From the NCBI RefSeq assembly GCF_009730915.1, contig NC_052475.1:930001-994000 (forward strand): DNA of 64,000 nt, in the 5' to 3' direction. Positions 12,138 through 24,133 of this stretch are shown one piece after another (position 1 is the stretch's first letter; each line of letters begins with the position of its first letter). The notes beneath the pieces were generated by a model. The model had not been told where the DNA came from. It saw nothing but the letters and a program-made list of their open reading frames with translations, and did not search any database. The stretch is from Dioscorea cayenensis subsp. rotundata. Lineage: Eukaryota; Streptophyta; Magnoliopsida; Dioscoreales; Dioscoreaceae. The position numbers and the translations under genes were made by a program.

Positions 12138-12982
12138 TTAAGTTCATGCCATATGTATAGTCTACAATTAATCTTTTATTCTTTTGTTTTACTATTTTAT
12201 TATACCAAATGTACAATCTTTTGATCTTTGTATACATTTAAATATACTCGTATCATATTGATTTTTATCAAAGAAATTAAGACAGGTTTAATTAAAGCTA
12301 TTCAAAAAGTCATAGGTCAAGTTAATGGTATTTTCATACCAACTAGAAAATCACCCATTTGGTGGAAAACGCTAGTAATTAATGAATCTTTATCTATCAT
12401 TCATTATTGTATGTGCTTTTGAGCTAGAGTGCATACAAGAAGGAAATTTAAGCTTGATGTAAATGGCTAAAATATGTTCTACTTCATATAGTTATTAATC
12501 AAATAACAAGTTAATTATTCCTTTGTATGTTAATTTTGTTCATGGATGCATGTTAATTAAGTGTTTAATCCAACTAGATAAGAAGAGAAAGTAATTTGAT
12601 AGTTTTAACTTCTAATAAACACATGTATCATGTGTACCATGCATGAACAACAAGAAAAAGATGAAGAACAACTCATAATGAAGAAAGAGATAAATGGTCA
12701 AACTTGTGAAGCTGGTGGCCATATTCAAAACATGGCATCTGATGTAGTAGTAGTTCAAAGTGGACCTTTTCTCAGATTCAGAGAACCATGATAGATCAGT
12801 TCTCTGTTTGCAACTTTGAATGCATTGCTTTATGGTACATGTTTAATTAATTCCTGCTTGTAATTAATTAATCAACAAAGAATTAACATATATGTAAATA
12901 GATATAATGTTCATTTTTCTCTCATGTAATATACATACAAATTAAGCAAGAAAGAATACATTAGTTATATATGATCAGTTAA
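12138..12982. other. Spacer between two convergent U-box genes
   Basis: AT-rich sequence that must contain the 3' ends of both flanking transcripts. No coding region, RNA gene or transposon end is recognised. Confidence 0.6.
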
Positions 12983-14239
12983 TTAAGGATACCTTGTTAG
13001 CAAATAAGCATTGATGCAAGGAGACTTCTTCCAAACACCAGAATGCACCTTAAGAATCCACCTTGTTCTCTCTCTCACATAGTTTGAACAATTAGCTTGG
13101 AGAAGAAAGCAAAGCTTAGACACAGCTCCAACTCTCAACATTTCTTGAAGAACATCATTTGTCGCCGAATACTTGCAAACCGACGATAGAATCGTCACCG
13201 CTCGATCATCAGCCCCCGGAGAAACTCTTAATATCCTCTTTGATACAATGGCAATTCCAGCAGCATGGTCGAGAAACTGCGCTCTACCATCGGCACAAGA
13301 ACATAAATGATCGAGAACACCGAACACAAGCTCCGTTGTTCTCTTCTCCGGCAAAGTGAGCTCAAGTTCAACGAGCACAGGGACTGCACCTGCATCAACT
13401 ATCTTAGTCCGGTTCCTCCCATACGGACAAGATTCAAGCAAGACATGCAACACAGCCTTTATCACTTGTTGCGATGTCCCTCGTCGTAAAACTGATATCA
13501 AAGCTTCAAAGAACTCAACCTTTAATCTCTCAAATAACTTCTCACTTGCAACTTCAAATATGGACTTCAAAACCAGACAAGTTGTTGTTATAATCACATC
13601 TCCATTGTTACCTCTACTTGACGAAGAAGAAGAAGAAGAAGAAGCATGTTGAAGGATTAGTGTTAGAGCTTCAATTAAGTCATGGTTTTCAGCAACAAGA
13701 GGTTTCAAATCATCAGTAGAAACTTTAAGAGAATGAAGAACATGCAAGGACTCATGATGAACTGCTTGATAGTCATTAAGGTTAATGGAGATGATCAAGT
13801 GGATGAGAGAAGAAGGAAGACCAGCTCTAACCATGCATCTACGGTTGCTTTCACTGTCAGAGGCGAAAGCAGAGATGAGTTTAAGGGTTTTGAGCTGGAG
13901 GTGAGGGATTGTAAGGTCATGAAGAAGGTTGAGGACGTTGGAGTGATCCAAAGGGGCTCTAGGAGTTGGGAAACGTTCAAAGCCATTGAGGGAGTTGAGA
14001 GTGCACCAGGCTTGGATGAGACGGCGGAGAGTGTGGTTAGGGGTGAGATGGGAGTCTTTGGGGAGAGGTTGGTTGGTGAGTGGGCAGGTGGTGTTGTGAT
14101 CGGTGAAGAGCCAGCGTTCGATGCTTTGGCGTTCGTAGGTGATGCCGGAGATGGTGGTCACTGGGTCTTTCATGATTTGGAGGGAAATTGGGCAGATGAA
14201 GTAGTTTGGAACTTCAACTGAGTCATCCATGAATACCAT
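12983..14239 (-). CDS. PUB24: Plant U-box E3 ubiquitin ligase, PUB24 type
   Basis: Single-exon gene, 418 residues from the first ATG (14239) or 415 from the next in-frame ATG at 14230; neither start context is strong. The U-box near residues 12-87 reads VPNYFICPISLQIMKDPVTT, then SGITYERQSIERW, CPLTNQPLP and LTPNHTLRRLIQAWC, close to PUB24. An ARM-like C-terminal half with DAGAVPVLVEL follows, and the end (KVHSGVWKKSPC) resembles the end of the neighbouring paralogue (RLHSMAWKHSPC). A TCT/AGC repeat encodes about ten serines near residue 200. The predicted role is ubiquitin ligation in stress or immune signalling, by family. The convergent arrangement suggests an inverted local duplication or an ancient pair. 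Confidence 0.92.
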   Translation of the reverse strand: MVFMDDSVEVPNYFICPISLQIMKDPVTTISGITYERQSIERWLFTDHNTTCPLTNQPLPKDSHLTPNHTLRRLIQAWCTLNSLNGFERFPTPRAPLDHSNVLNLLHDLTIPHLQLKTLKLISAFASDSESNRRCMVRAGLPSSLIHLIISINLNDYQAVHHESLHVLHSLKVSTDDLKPLVAENHDLIEALTLILQHASSSSSSSSSRGNNGDVIITTTCLVLKSIFEVASEKLFERLKVEFFEALISVLRRGTSQQVIKAVLHVLLESCPYGRNRTKIVDAGAVPVLVELELTLPEKRTTELVFGVLDHLCSCADGRAQFLDHAAGIAIVSKRILRVSPGADDRAVTILSSVCKYSATNDVLQEMLRVGAVSKLCFLLQANCSNYVRERTRWILKVHSGVWKKSPCINAYLLTRYP

Positions 14240-14403
14240 GCAATGCAATGCAATGGAATGGAATGGAATGGAAGTGTTTGTGTGTGTTTTCTCTTGTTTT
14301 TATGGAACTTTTTTTGTTTGTTTTGGATTGATGGTGGATTGGAGGGAGTAGTGTTTCTTATTTATGGAGGAGATGGAGATGTAGATGGAGATGGAGATGG
14401 AGC
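14240..14403. repeat. Short tandem repeats in the leader of the PUB24-like gene
   Basis: Just upstream of the minus-strand start codon is a pentamer run (GCAAT then GGAAT units, about 14242-14271). A (GATGGA)n hexamer run follows at about 14369-14402. Both should lie in the 5' leader or core promoter of the PUB24-like gene. Confidence 0.7.
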
Positions 14404-15411
14404 ATAGAAAAATATAAATGAAACGTGAGAAATGTTTGACATTGTCTTTTGGTTTTTTTTTTATTATTATTAATGTACAAAAATAAATGTAAGGATTGGG
14501 AACTTGAGAGTGGGAAGGAAAACTAGAAAAGTATTCTGTTTGATTTTTTTTTTAAATATATTATTGGAAAATATTAAGATAAAAAAGAATTTGACATTTT
14601 CAGTATTTATTATCTTATTCTTTAATAATGTCTTTCTCTGCGTAATATATTTCGGGATCCCTGTTTGACCATCTAGACAACCGGAATTAATAATTGAGGA
14701 AGTATATAATTCACCTTTTTGAGATTATGCATGAACTACTGTCTTTGAATAGTACACTCTTTCATCTGGTTCATGAATCTTACATCAATTTTATATTAAT
14801 ATACAAGAAAAATCAAACAAAAAACAATCACGCACTTGTAAACAGTAAAAGTCTGATAATAAGAATAAAAACATAAAAATAAAATACTTTCCAAATCGGT
14901 GATACATAAAATTCAATCCATTGTAGTGTAAGCAATTCAAAGTTAGGGGATGAATCTGACCAAACAAAATGACTGCGCTTGAGGTCAAAACACAACTTTG
15001 AATTCCAGGCAAAGTCAACGTAAGAACAGGCTCAAAACGTTGAACATCACAAACACAAGATAATTAAACGGAGAGGAAAACAATCACAAGTGGTAGTCTG
15101 AAAAAGACTCCTAACCAAGTCGGCTCTGGAACTCAACTTGCTTTCATTTTTTAAGCCCAAGTCTTCCGTAACAGTCAGTTCCCAGATGGCCGGTGTTCTC
15201 TGCCCAGCCAAGCCATTTTGACTAGTCAAAATGATGAATGAGATGAAAGAGGAGCATGTAGCCAGGCCAAACTTTGTGTGCCACAATATTTTTTGATTGA
15301 CTGATGAATAGAATTGCCGGTTCCGGCCGGAATTTATCTTATTGTCTAAGAAATTTCGCAAATCTGTACAACAATCCTGTAAAATACTAAAAATGAGCAT
15401 TTTTTTTTTTA
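14404..15411. other. Spacer between the PUB24-like and R3HCC1L-like genes
   Basis: AT-rich. It should contain the promoter of the PUB24-like gene on one side and the 3' UTR of the R3HCC1L-like gene (from about 14900) on the other. No further gene is seen. Confidence 0.5.
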
Positions 15412-17600
15412 CTAGTCAGAACCCCAGGCATCATCCCTCATGTTCTGTCGACTTTGTATGCGAACCTTTCTTGCTTCTTCTTGTTTACGAAGCTCACTTG
15501 ATCCGAACATTGTTGATGGCTTCATTCCCATGCCCTGGGCAATCAATCTCTGTGCGGTTCTAACCGATGTCTTTGGCCTTGTGTATGGTGGATCTAGATC
15601 TGAAATTTTTTGATATTTTGTCAAGAACCACTGAGTCAAGGTCAAATGAAAATACCTCCATAAATGATCAATTTTAACTACGGTCATGCTCACAATATTT
15701 AAAATTAAAAATAAAAAATAACACTAAATAAAGGGTATAACCTTTGATAGAAATATGGCTCAAAATGATGTCGTCCTCTTTAAGTATTCGCACTTTGAAT
15801 GGAAATTTTACATTGTTTTGAGCCTCACTTGCTGCAATAGTCAAGGAATCCAAAACTCAAAACTTTGTTGACGGTAAAACAAGGTAGGAATAATAAATGC
15901 TGGGGGATCCCACAGCATGTATGTAAAGAACTTAATGTTACTATGACCTTGCAAAAATAAAAAATGCAATTGAAAATTTGATGTTCAGAGATAAAATTAC
16001 AAAACATTCACAACAACACAGTATGACAATGGAAGTCTTCAATATAAAGTTATAAGAACACATAACTATATGTATATTACAAAAACAAAGACCCCTATGA
16101 AGACATAACAACAGATACAAATCGACCATGTTGGAAAGGCATAAATAAATAATTAATTGAAAAGTAAGATAGTCATCCATGTATCCTGAAATTACTTGAA
16201 TAATCTTGTTTAACATAGCTTCCCATCAAAGGCAGCAGTCTCCGTCATCAGATGTTTATGATAGCTACATTAAGAGAAGAAAAAGGTGGATCTCAAAGGA
16301 CTAGAAGAGTCACCATAATGTTATATACAACCTAGATGAATTTTTTATGTTATGTATCTATTATAGTGAGGTTATTGTTTCTGTCAAAATTTTATCACTA
16401 GTCCATTATAGCTACCTGCTTTGACCAACATTTATATTTTATCCAGTAATAGCAATGGTATATTAAATTACTTCATTGACTATACTCGGTCAATCTCTCT
16501 AATTTTTATCGTCTACGACACCACATAAATGTCTATAAAAACTTATTTTTTTACAAATCCCCGAGAGTGTTCTTTGCCCATGCAAGGCCAGCACTTGTAG
16601 TTTCCCGTGTAACCAACAATGAGTGTTATCATGTCCCCACTTTGGTATGTCAGAGTTAATCTATTCAAAGATTACAAAAGCTTTATATTCCAACCAATAC
16701 GAAATAAGCAGATCGTCAGTGATTTGTTAATGGAGCAAAATCATATTTCAATAACCAAAGGGCAGGAAACATCTGAAGACAGTGATTAAAAACAGCATTT
16801 TATGCAATACAATATATACGTATATATAACACTTGCCCGAAAAGGAAAAGACCACAAAAGTCAAGCATTTGAATCTTGAATTACTAAATACAAACAGCAA
16901 TCTCTTGGGAAGGAACTGCCACAGTGAAATTCAACATACCAATTTCCGGTGTTCGAAACACAGCAAGGGCTGTAGTATCATCAACCCACCGAATTGCAAA
17001 GCCATGTTCTTTGAACCTCTCCAGTAGTTTCTCAAGGTCTGTCGTTCGAGTACTTGGTGGGAAATCATACAGGACAAGAGCATGCCTGGTTCCAAACTTG
17101 TCTAAAACTACAACAAGATATCACATTCCAAACTCACTTGCCAACCAAAAAAATCAAATTTTTGAAAGAAACTCACTAGTTCTCATTTGATTCTGCTCAT
17201 CAGAATCAATGTCAGGATCGGAATCCTCGCCGGAATGGCTCGGAACATCCTTCTGCTCGCTATAAAGACAACTCTTTTGGTACAAAAAGAATCCCCTCCC
17301 ACGCCGTCTGGGCAGCGCAGCGTCCTCGCTAACCTCCGAAGCTACAGACGACACCCCAGCTTCCCGTGAAGGTCCCGACGAAGCTTCAGCAGCTTCTCCA
17401 CGGTCCGCAATCGCTTCCCAATCTACAACAACACTTCCCACATAAGAAACCCTAACCCTAATCCCAATACAGAGAGACAAATTCAGTGGCAAAAACCAAA
17501 AATAAAAAAAAATAAAAATCATACCATCCTCATCGTCTTCTTGGGTGGATTTCTCCGAATCCCTAGTCTCGACACTCTTGGAATCACTTCCATTAGACAT
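15412..17600 (-). CDS. R3HCC1L: R3HCC1L-like protein with RRM-like domain
   Basis: Five exons (17600-17525, 17422-17177, 17101-16940, 15831-15742, 15599-15412) join in frame to 253 residues. The N-terminal 107 residues are acidic and low-complexity, with an RRGRGFFLYQKSCLYS block. An RRM-like fold follows at about 108-180 (HALVLYDFPPSTRTTDLEKL, IRWVDDTTALAVFRTP). The C-terminus has the conserved RPKTSVRTAQRLIAQGMGMK block and ends MRDDAWGSD. This layout matches the plant family annotated as R3HCC1L, or growth inhibition and differentiation-related protein 88 homologue. An RNA-related role is plausible but unproven. A 1.1 kb intron separates exons 3 and 4. The start at 17600 is the first ATG in frame with exon 2; an upstream ORF lies in the leader. 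Confidence 0.85.
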
Positions 17601-17646
17601 GAAATACAAATTCAACAAACAATAAAGAAGAACAAATCAAGAAACC

Positions 17647-17784
17647 CTAGAAAGCGTGGAGAGAGGACCACCTTGAAGGTTTGAGAGTGACAATCCTCGA
17701 GAAAGAAGACTCGATCACGGAGCTACCTCCATCGTCCTCATGGCCACTCGAGAAAGAAGACTCGATCCCTTGCCCTTCCTCCAT
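17647..17784 (-). CDS. Upstream ORF in the leader of the R3HCC1L-like gene
   Basis: A 45-codon frame (MEEGQGIESSFSS... ending SSLHAF) stops 46 bases before the main start codon. It contains an exact 21-base direct repeat (17696-17716 and 17747-17767) at a 51-base offset, which keeps frame and gives the peptide IESSFS twice. It could act as a translation-limiting uORF. It could also be an alternative 5' exon, though I see no acceptor that would join it to the main frame. Confidence 0.4.
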   Translation of the reverse strand: MEEGQGIESSFSSGHEDDGGSSVIESSFSRIVTLKPSRWSSLHAF

Positions 17785-20700
17785 TGCTCCACTGATCTCC
17801 ACTCCAGGGTTTTCCAACACCAAAGAAACGAGCTTTGCTGGATAGGGCTCTTCTTTTTTCCTTAAAAAATAAATTTAAAAAAAAAAAAGGGTTGGGCTTA
17901 AAGTTTTAGCCCATCATGTTTATGGGCCCCATAGCAATGGTGATGTATTGGGCTTACACATGAACTTGGGCTTGGTTATCCCAATTTTTTTTTAAAAAAA
18001 AATTGAAAATTAATTTCATCCATTTTAGTTCCTTATAATGGTCATGCTAAGAAGTCTACATCTATTAGTGTGTTCATGTTAAATATTGGTATGGTACATC
18101 AAGTTTATAATGTACAAAATTGATTAATATGTTGTGTAGACAGATGTTTTTTAAATTAAAGGCAAAACAAATTTTAGTTTTTATATAAAATAAATGTATA
18201 TCATAATAATAATTTAGTGTTTATAGTGAAAGATCCTTTTGTTCTAAGTTGAAATTGTTTATATTATATAATCACCTACTTTAGAATCATGGAGAGAAAT
18301 AAGAGAGTTCTTAAGCACACATGATAAAATACTTAGGTAAGTAGTGCATGCTTGTTATAATTATACTTGTACATCAAACTCAATAAACTTCAATTATATG
18401 TATATGGTGGATTTGTAAGTAAAAGTGTATGATGTAAAATTCTTTACAAAGGATTATTTTTTCAAGGGAGATGAAGATAATAAAATTCTATGAATGGTTA
18501 AGAATTTACTTTACCGACAGTGACAAAAAAAAACTAATTAATTAAGCTCTAATACCAATTAATATAAATAAATACATGATTTAGATTTTTTTTTTTTTAT
18601 TGTTTTTAAGAAGTGAAACCTAATCAACTCGAATTTGGGCAAAATATTCAAAATTTTAACAAAATTACTCAAAAGATTTCATAACTGACACCATTAAAAA
18701 TTGAAAGTCAATACGGTAGACTTATTGATTTAAAAATAAAAATGCTCAGTTATATATAATACAAATTACAAGTATCAATAAGATCATGTTAAGTCTGATG
18801 ACGTAAGATTGGTATTATATGACAAGCCAAGTGGTGACATGGCAAGAGGATGATGACGTGGCATGTGGTGACTCATCAAAGGAAAAGATGACTAGGATGA
18901 TGATGTGGCAAAAGATGTTATCATGGTATTTAATGGAGATCAAGGTGGAGATTTGATTAAGATCTATATTGAAGATTTTATAGATATTTCTCTCAATACA
19001 ATCATGTGATGATAAACTATTTTTGGAAAGTGCATCAAGACTATAAGATCTTTTCTAGAAAGGCAAGTTTTATTTTTGATGTGATTATCTATCCTTGGTA
19101 AGATCCGGGATGATTATTCATATCTTTGATAGAGCTCCTTTTTAGAAAGATTTATTTGAAGAGAGAGGAATATTCTATTATTGACAAGAGTTCAAGATTA
19201 TATGAAGCTATTAGAAGACATAAGTTAAACTTGGTATGAAGTTATTTGAAGACACAAAGATTTAGTTTGGTGTGAAGCTATTTGAAGACACAAAGTAAAT
19301 AAGGTAAAGACATACCAAGGAGATCATCAAGACCATATTTAGCATTACTATATTGAAGGAAGATTCAAGAGCTATCTATGGGCGGAACTATTAATGGAGA
19401 CTAGTCATATGAGGAGATTGATTGGAGATTGCATAAGATATGATTAGAGATTTGAAGATCCAAGCATGGATGATTAAAGATCATGCTTAAAGATATTGAA
19501 GTCTAAACTTGGATAAAGACAAGATCAAGTTTAGTAACAATATTTCCATGAGTCAAATGAAAATCATTTGGAAGACCAAACTTGGGCCAAGTTTGGAAAG
19601 CAAGATCGGGAGATCTTCGGTGGCTATCTTTGGTGAGATGGTCACGTGTGCCTTGGTGGGCACGTCCCTCGGGAGAGGGAGACCTTCTGAAGTGATGTGA
19701 GGAAGGAAGCAGCTGCAAGCAGGAGGAGCTCGGGTCGAGTCAACTGCTACGAGACGGAGTGAAGGAACCGGGAGGTTGAAGGTCTCATATTCGGGTGCAT
19801 CTGGCTAGAACTCAGTCATGTTCAGTAAGGTGGGCCATGTTGCAACTGGGTGTTGCAACATCTAACTTTGGAAAGTGTCCAAGTTAGGAAGTCGCGGAGA
19901 ATTCTAAAAGAGGTAACTTTGTAGACGTTGGTGCGTCTATATAAGACATCCTGCTCGAAGATTTAGAATGGAGCCAACAAGTGAGAGACTCTTCGGTGAG
20001 AGTTGAGTGTGTGGCCTTCGGGCAATCTTGAGAGGATATTCTTTGTATTGAGAGAGTGAGTGAGTGTTGTACTCCTTGTTCCTATACCTCTTTTAGTGGA
20101 TTGTTTCTCCGGGCCTGGCCCCCCAGATATAGCAAGGTTGTGCCGAACTGGGTTACCAATTTGCTTGTCTCTTTTATCTTGCTTTGATTGTGTGTGAGTG
20201 TTTAATCTTTGAGTGAGTTTTTGAGTGAACTTAACACATCACACCCCCACCGGAACCATCAGATCACCATATACAATCGAGTTATAGGCGTCTCATTTGA
20301 GTTAGGGTAATATAACTTACTCCACTTAGAGATTTTTTAAAAAAATATAAAAACAAAAAAATCTAAACAAAATTATATGAGAAGAAGAACTAACTGCTAT
20401 AATTAATATTCTATCAAATGCTTCTTTGAGAAACAGAACCTTGCTTTGATACCACTAATATTAAAGAAAATAAAAAATAAAGAAAAATAAATAAATTTGC
20501 AATAAAAACAAGTTCTTTACATTAATAAAAGATATATATATATATAATCTTAGTTCTAACAAACTTTTAAAGCCTCAGTGGTAGTATCAATTTTCACTCA
20601 TAAATATATAGATTGCATATGAAAATTTTATATAAAACACATAAATTGGACTCTATATATTAAAAAAAATTAATTCAATCCAAATAAACATATTTAAACT

Positions 20701-20850
20701 ATATTATAAACTTATAATAATCCTTAAATATTTGGATTGTGTATGACAATAATTATAATTTTAGATATCTGTCAATTTATTTATATCATATTATTCAAAG
20801 AAAGAAAACTTCATTACGTACATATCTCTATCATTATTTTAGTCATTGAG
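17757..20850. repeat. Tandem segmental duplication, copy 1 (interrupted by a solo LTR)
   Basis: The segment from the R3HCC1L leader outward reappears in the same order and orientation at about 20855-22460. Shared landmarks include a CTCGATCCC-like/GACTCAAGCCC block near CTTCCATT, GTTTTCC.ACACCAAA, AAGAAGTCTACA, ATTAAT.TGTTG, GTGAAAGATC, AAGTAGTGCAT and GAGTTATAG. Without the inserted LTR the copy is about 1.64 kb, matching copy 2. Divergence is high, so the duplication is old. Confidence 0.65.
18787..20236. mobile_element. Solo LTR of an LTR retrotransposon
   Basis: The 1,450-base unit begins TGTTAAGT and ends ACTTAACA, a perfect 8-base terminal inverted repeat with the TG...CA form of LTRs. 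It holds a TATA box (tctatataag, about 19937) followed by the kind of downstream sequence seen in Copia LTRs. The flanks gatca and catca fit a 5-base target duplication with one later change. The matching point in duplication copy 2 (near 21969-21975) has an uninterrupted tgatca. No internal gag/pol or second LTR is present, so it is a solo LTR left by recombination. A 36-base motif (GAAG.TATT.GAAGACA) repeats three times at about 19203-19300. Confidence 0.82.
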
Positions 20851-22460
20851 AGGTCACATCGACTCAAGCCCTCACCCTTCTTCCATTACTCTATGGAAGT
20901 TTGTTTTAGAGTTTTCCGACACCAAAAAAAATAACCTAATTGGATTAATCATATTTCTTTTCTTTTTTTTTTAAATAATAATTGGTTGAGGTAATAGTAT
21001 TAGGCCTTCAACCGGCATTATGTTTGGGCCTCTCTAATAGTAATGAAGTGGGATTATGACCTTGGGGATTGGTTTGTTTTTGTATCTCAATATAACAAGA
21101 TATTTTATGGTCATGAAAATTAACTTTATTCATTTTACTTGTTTAAAATAATTGTCATGATAAGAAGTCTACAAGAGCCTTCTTGTTAAATATTAGCATG
21201 GTAGTATGGTACAACAGTAATGTACAAAATTAATTAATGTGTTGGCTAATATATATATATATATATATATTCTTACTTGAGGGCAAAAACATCAAATATA
21301 AAACTAATGTATATCATAGTAATAATATGGTGTTCAGGGGTGAAAGATCTTTTTATTCTTAATTGGGAATTGTTTATATTGAACAAAGACCTACTTCAAA
21401 ATTATAGTTAAGGAATATAAAATTTAATTAGCAAAAGGAAATACTAGGCAAGTAGTGCATAGTAATCATAACTATACTATTGCATCAAACTTATTAAACT
21501 GCAATTAAACTTCATTAACCTCAATTAGGATTTCTTTACTAGTAACGATGAGTAATGCAAAATTCTTTGCAAAAGATTACTTTTTAGAGAGACACAAAAG
21601 CAATAATATATTATGGAATATACAAACATTTTCTTTGTTAACAGTGCAAACAAACCAATTAATCAAGCTCCGATACCAATTAATAATAATAATAAAAAGA
21701 ATGAAAATGAAATACCTAAAATATAAAGGACCATGATTTGAAATCTTTTTTAATCATTTTTTTTCCCAAAGGAAGAAGTGGAACAAATTGAATTTGGACC
21801 AAGTATTCAATATTATTGAAACAATTCAAGTCTTTCAAACAAAATCACTATTTAAAAATTTCATGAATGACATCTTTGAAAATTTGAAGTCAGTCAAATA
21901 TTCTTATGGATTTTTAAAAAAATTAATTAGAGATAATAGAAGTTACAATTATGCGCAAGTATCCACCTGATCAACCCTCCACAAGATTGAGTTATAGTTC
22001 TCATTCAAATAAGATTTATATGAATTGCACCGCTTAGAAAATATTTTTAAAAATTTAAGAACAAAATACAAAATAAAATTTTTCTTAAGAGAAAAACTTT
22101 CAATTGGAATCAATATTATGTCACATGTTTTTTGGGCCAAGTTAAAAATAGAACTTTGCTCTAATAATTGAATCAAAAACTATAAAATACTTAAGTTTAA
22201 CAAATTTTTCAAAGTTTAATGATTGAATCATCACTTTTCACCTATAACAGCTTGCATATGAATATCTTATATTGACAATGTAAATTAAATTCTATCTAAT
22301 GTAAAAATATATCATAATAATAATTATAAAATATATATGTTAATGTATTTATGATACAGTTATTATATAGTATTATTTTTATTTAATAGTCTCAAAATAT
22401 AGATGAACAATCCCTTTAATGACTTTTATACATTCAAAGAACTAAAATCATGATCATGTT
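20851..22460. repeat. Tandem segmental duplication, copy 2 (empty site)
   Basis: This is the second copy of the R3HCC1L 5' flank, without the solo LTR. It keeps a degraded version of the leader (CTTCTTCCATTACTC, GTTTTCCGACACC), but none of the exons, and a TA tract at about 21250-21270. No gene is seen in it. Confidence 0.65.
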
Positions 22461-23842
22461 AACATTTTCAATTTTTAATGATTATCTTTCATCATATGTT
22501 ATTTAATGATAAAAAAGGTTCAAAAAAAAAAAGAAGCAAAAATTAAAGATATTCATTCAATGATCCAGCCAAATGGAGTAGGTGGTAGGAACAACAATGA
22601 AAAGTGTGAATCTATGCTTACACACATATATATAAAAGGTGGGGAAAAATATTATCACCTAACATGGATAAGGGTGGGTAAGATTTGGATCTTGAGACAG
22701 TGGGGGAATTAGAATTTATGTAAACAATGAACCTTGTCTATCAATTATGTGGGAGAAATTACTATAATACAAAGAAAAGAGAACCAAGTGGGCAATTAAT
22801 ATATATGTTATTAAAACCCTTTCATTTTAAAAATTTTTTTTATGAGGTTGAACCAAACGTATGGCCTTTAGCAAGCAAATGAATCATAAAATGAAATCCC
22901 AAGTGCTCTATTACGTAGATCATATAAAATATTTATTTATATACACATCACTTTCATGAAAATGAATCATTAAGGAAGTGTGAGGGTACTAACTGTAAAA
23001 TCGTTTTCGGACCTTGAAGGTACTTAGATTTATGTTTGTTTGAACATCAAGGTCACATCCATTAATCTCCTATTTGTGATACATCATTGAGTTATAAATG
23101 AAACATCTATATCATCTCCAAGTAAACCTATAGTTTCAAATTATACATCTTACTTTTTATATAATATTCATTTACTTTAAACAACTTTGTGGAAAAAAAA
23201 AATAATATGAGAGAAATGGCATGTATTGTGACAATCTAGAGTATAAATTACTCTAGAGAAAAAAAAAACAAAATGTTAAGTTAGAGTAGTCACATTTGTT
23301 TATTCAAAGGCATGCACAATCACAATTCGCTAGTCAAGCACATGTCTTATCATCAACAATTCAATATGATCCTAATAAGACAAGGCAATGAGTCTGTTGG
23401 CTTTCCTTCCCCACCAATCACAACCAAACATAAGGAATTACTATATATGTATATATGTATAGACATATATCATAAGAAAGTAAAAAAGTAATTTTAATGA
23501 GAGGAGATTTCAACCACTAGATCGGAACTCATGATATGACATGGGATACTGAAATATCAAATTTTTATTAGAAATAAAACAAAACATATATAAAATTTAG
23601 CTAACTATAACTTTTCTTAGAAATTTTGCATAAGTATGTAAATTTTTAAAAATGAGTATCTGTACCATTGTTAATGATAATTTTTTTTTTGAATAAAATG
23701 ATAAATTTTTCAAAAAAATTCTTTCTTCTTCTAGATTATACATATATTTATATTTTTTTTAAAAAAAAAAAATCATGTGCTAAGATGACTAAGTTGTCAC
23801 GTAAGCATTTTCATAAAGTCTAGTACCCACTTTATTTATGAT

Positions 23843-23884
<42 letters not shown>

Positions 23885-24002
23885 AACGGGCAAAAAGCTT
23901 TCAATATTTTCTACAACTATTCATCAAATAGTTGCTTTTATTCTCAGCATGTAAAATTTTATATCAATTATGTAACAAAGCAACATATATATATATATAT
24001 AT
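22461..24002. other. AT-rich spacer
   Basis: No coding region or transposon end is recognised. There is a long TA tract at about 23846-23881 and another just before the MITE at 24003. Confidence 0.5.
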
Positions 24003-24097
24003 GGAAAAACATCATCTAGGGACATCTCAGATTTTCATCCGATGGCTACTATGGACATCTCTAGATTTGAAATCTAGGGACATCCCTAGATGATGGG

Positions 24098-24100
<3 letters not shown>
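24003..24100. mobile_element. Palindromic MITE, internally deleted copy
   Basis: About 98 bases begin GGAAAAACATCATCTAGGGA and end TAGATGATGGGTTC. The right two-thirds are nearly the reverse complement of the left end of the element at 9583-9837, including the CGATGGCTACTATGGACAT block. It lacks the interior and sits inside TA microsatellite on both sides. Confidence 0.75.

Positions 24101-24133
<33 letters not shown>

Noticed and set aside
14246-14248. An upstream TTG as start of the PUB24-like gene
   Set aside because: In-frame ATGs at 14239 and 14230 lie closer to the U-box and match the family's short N-terminus.
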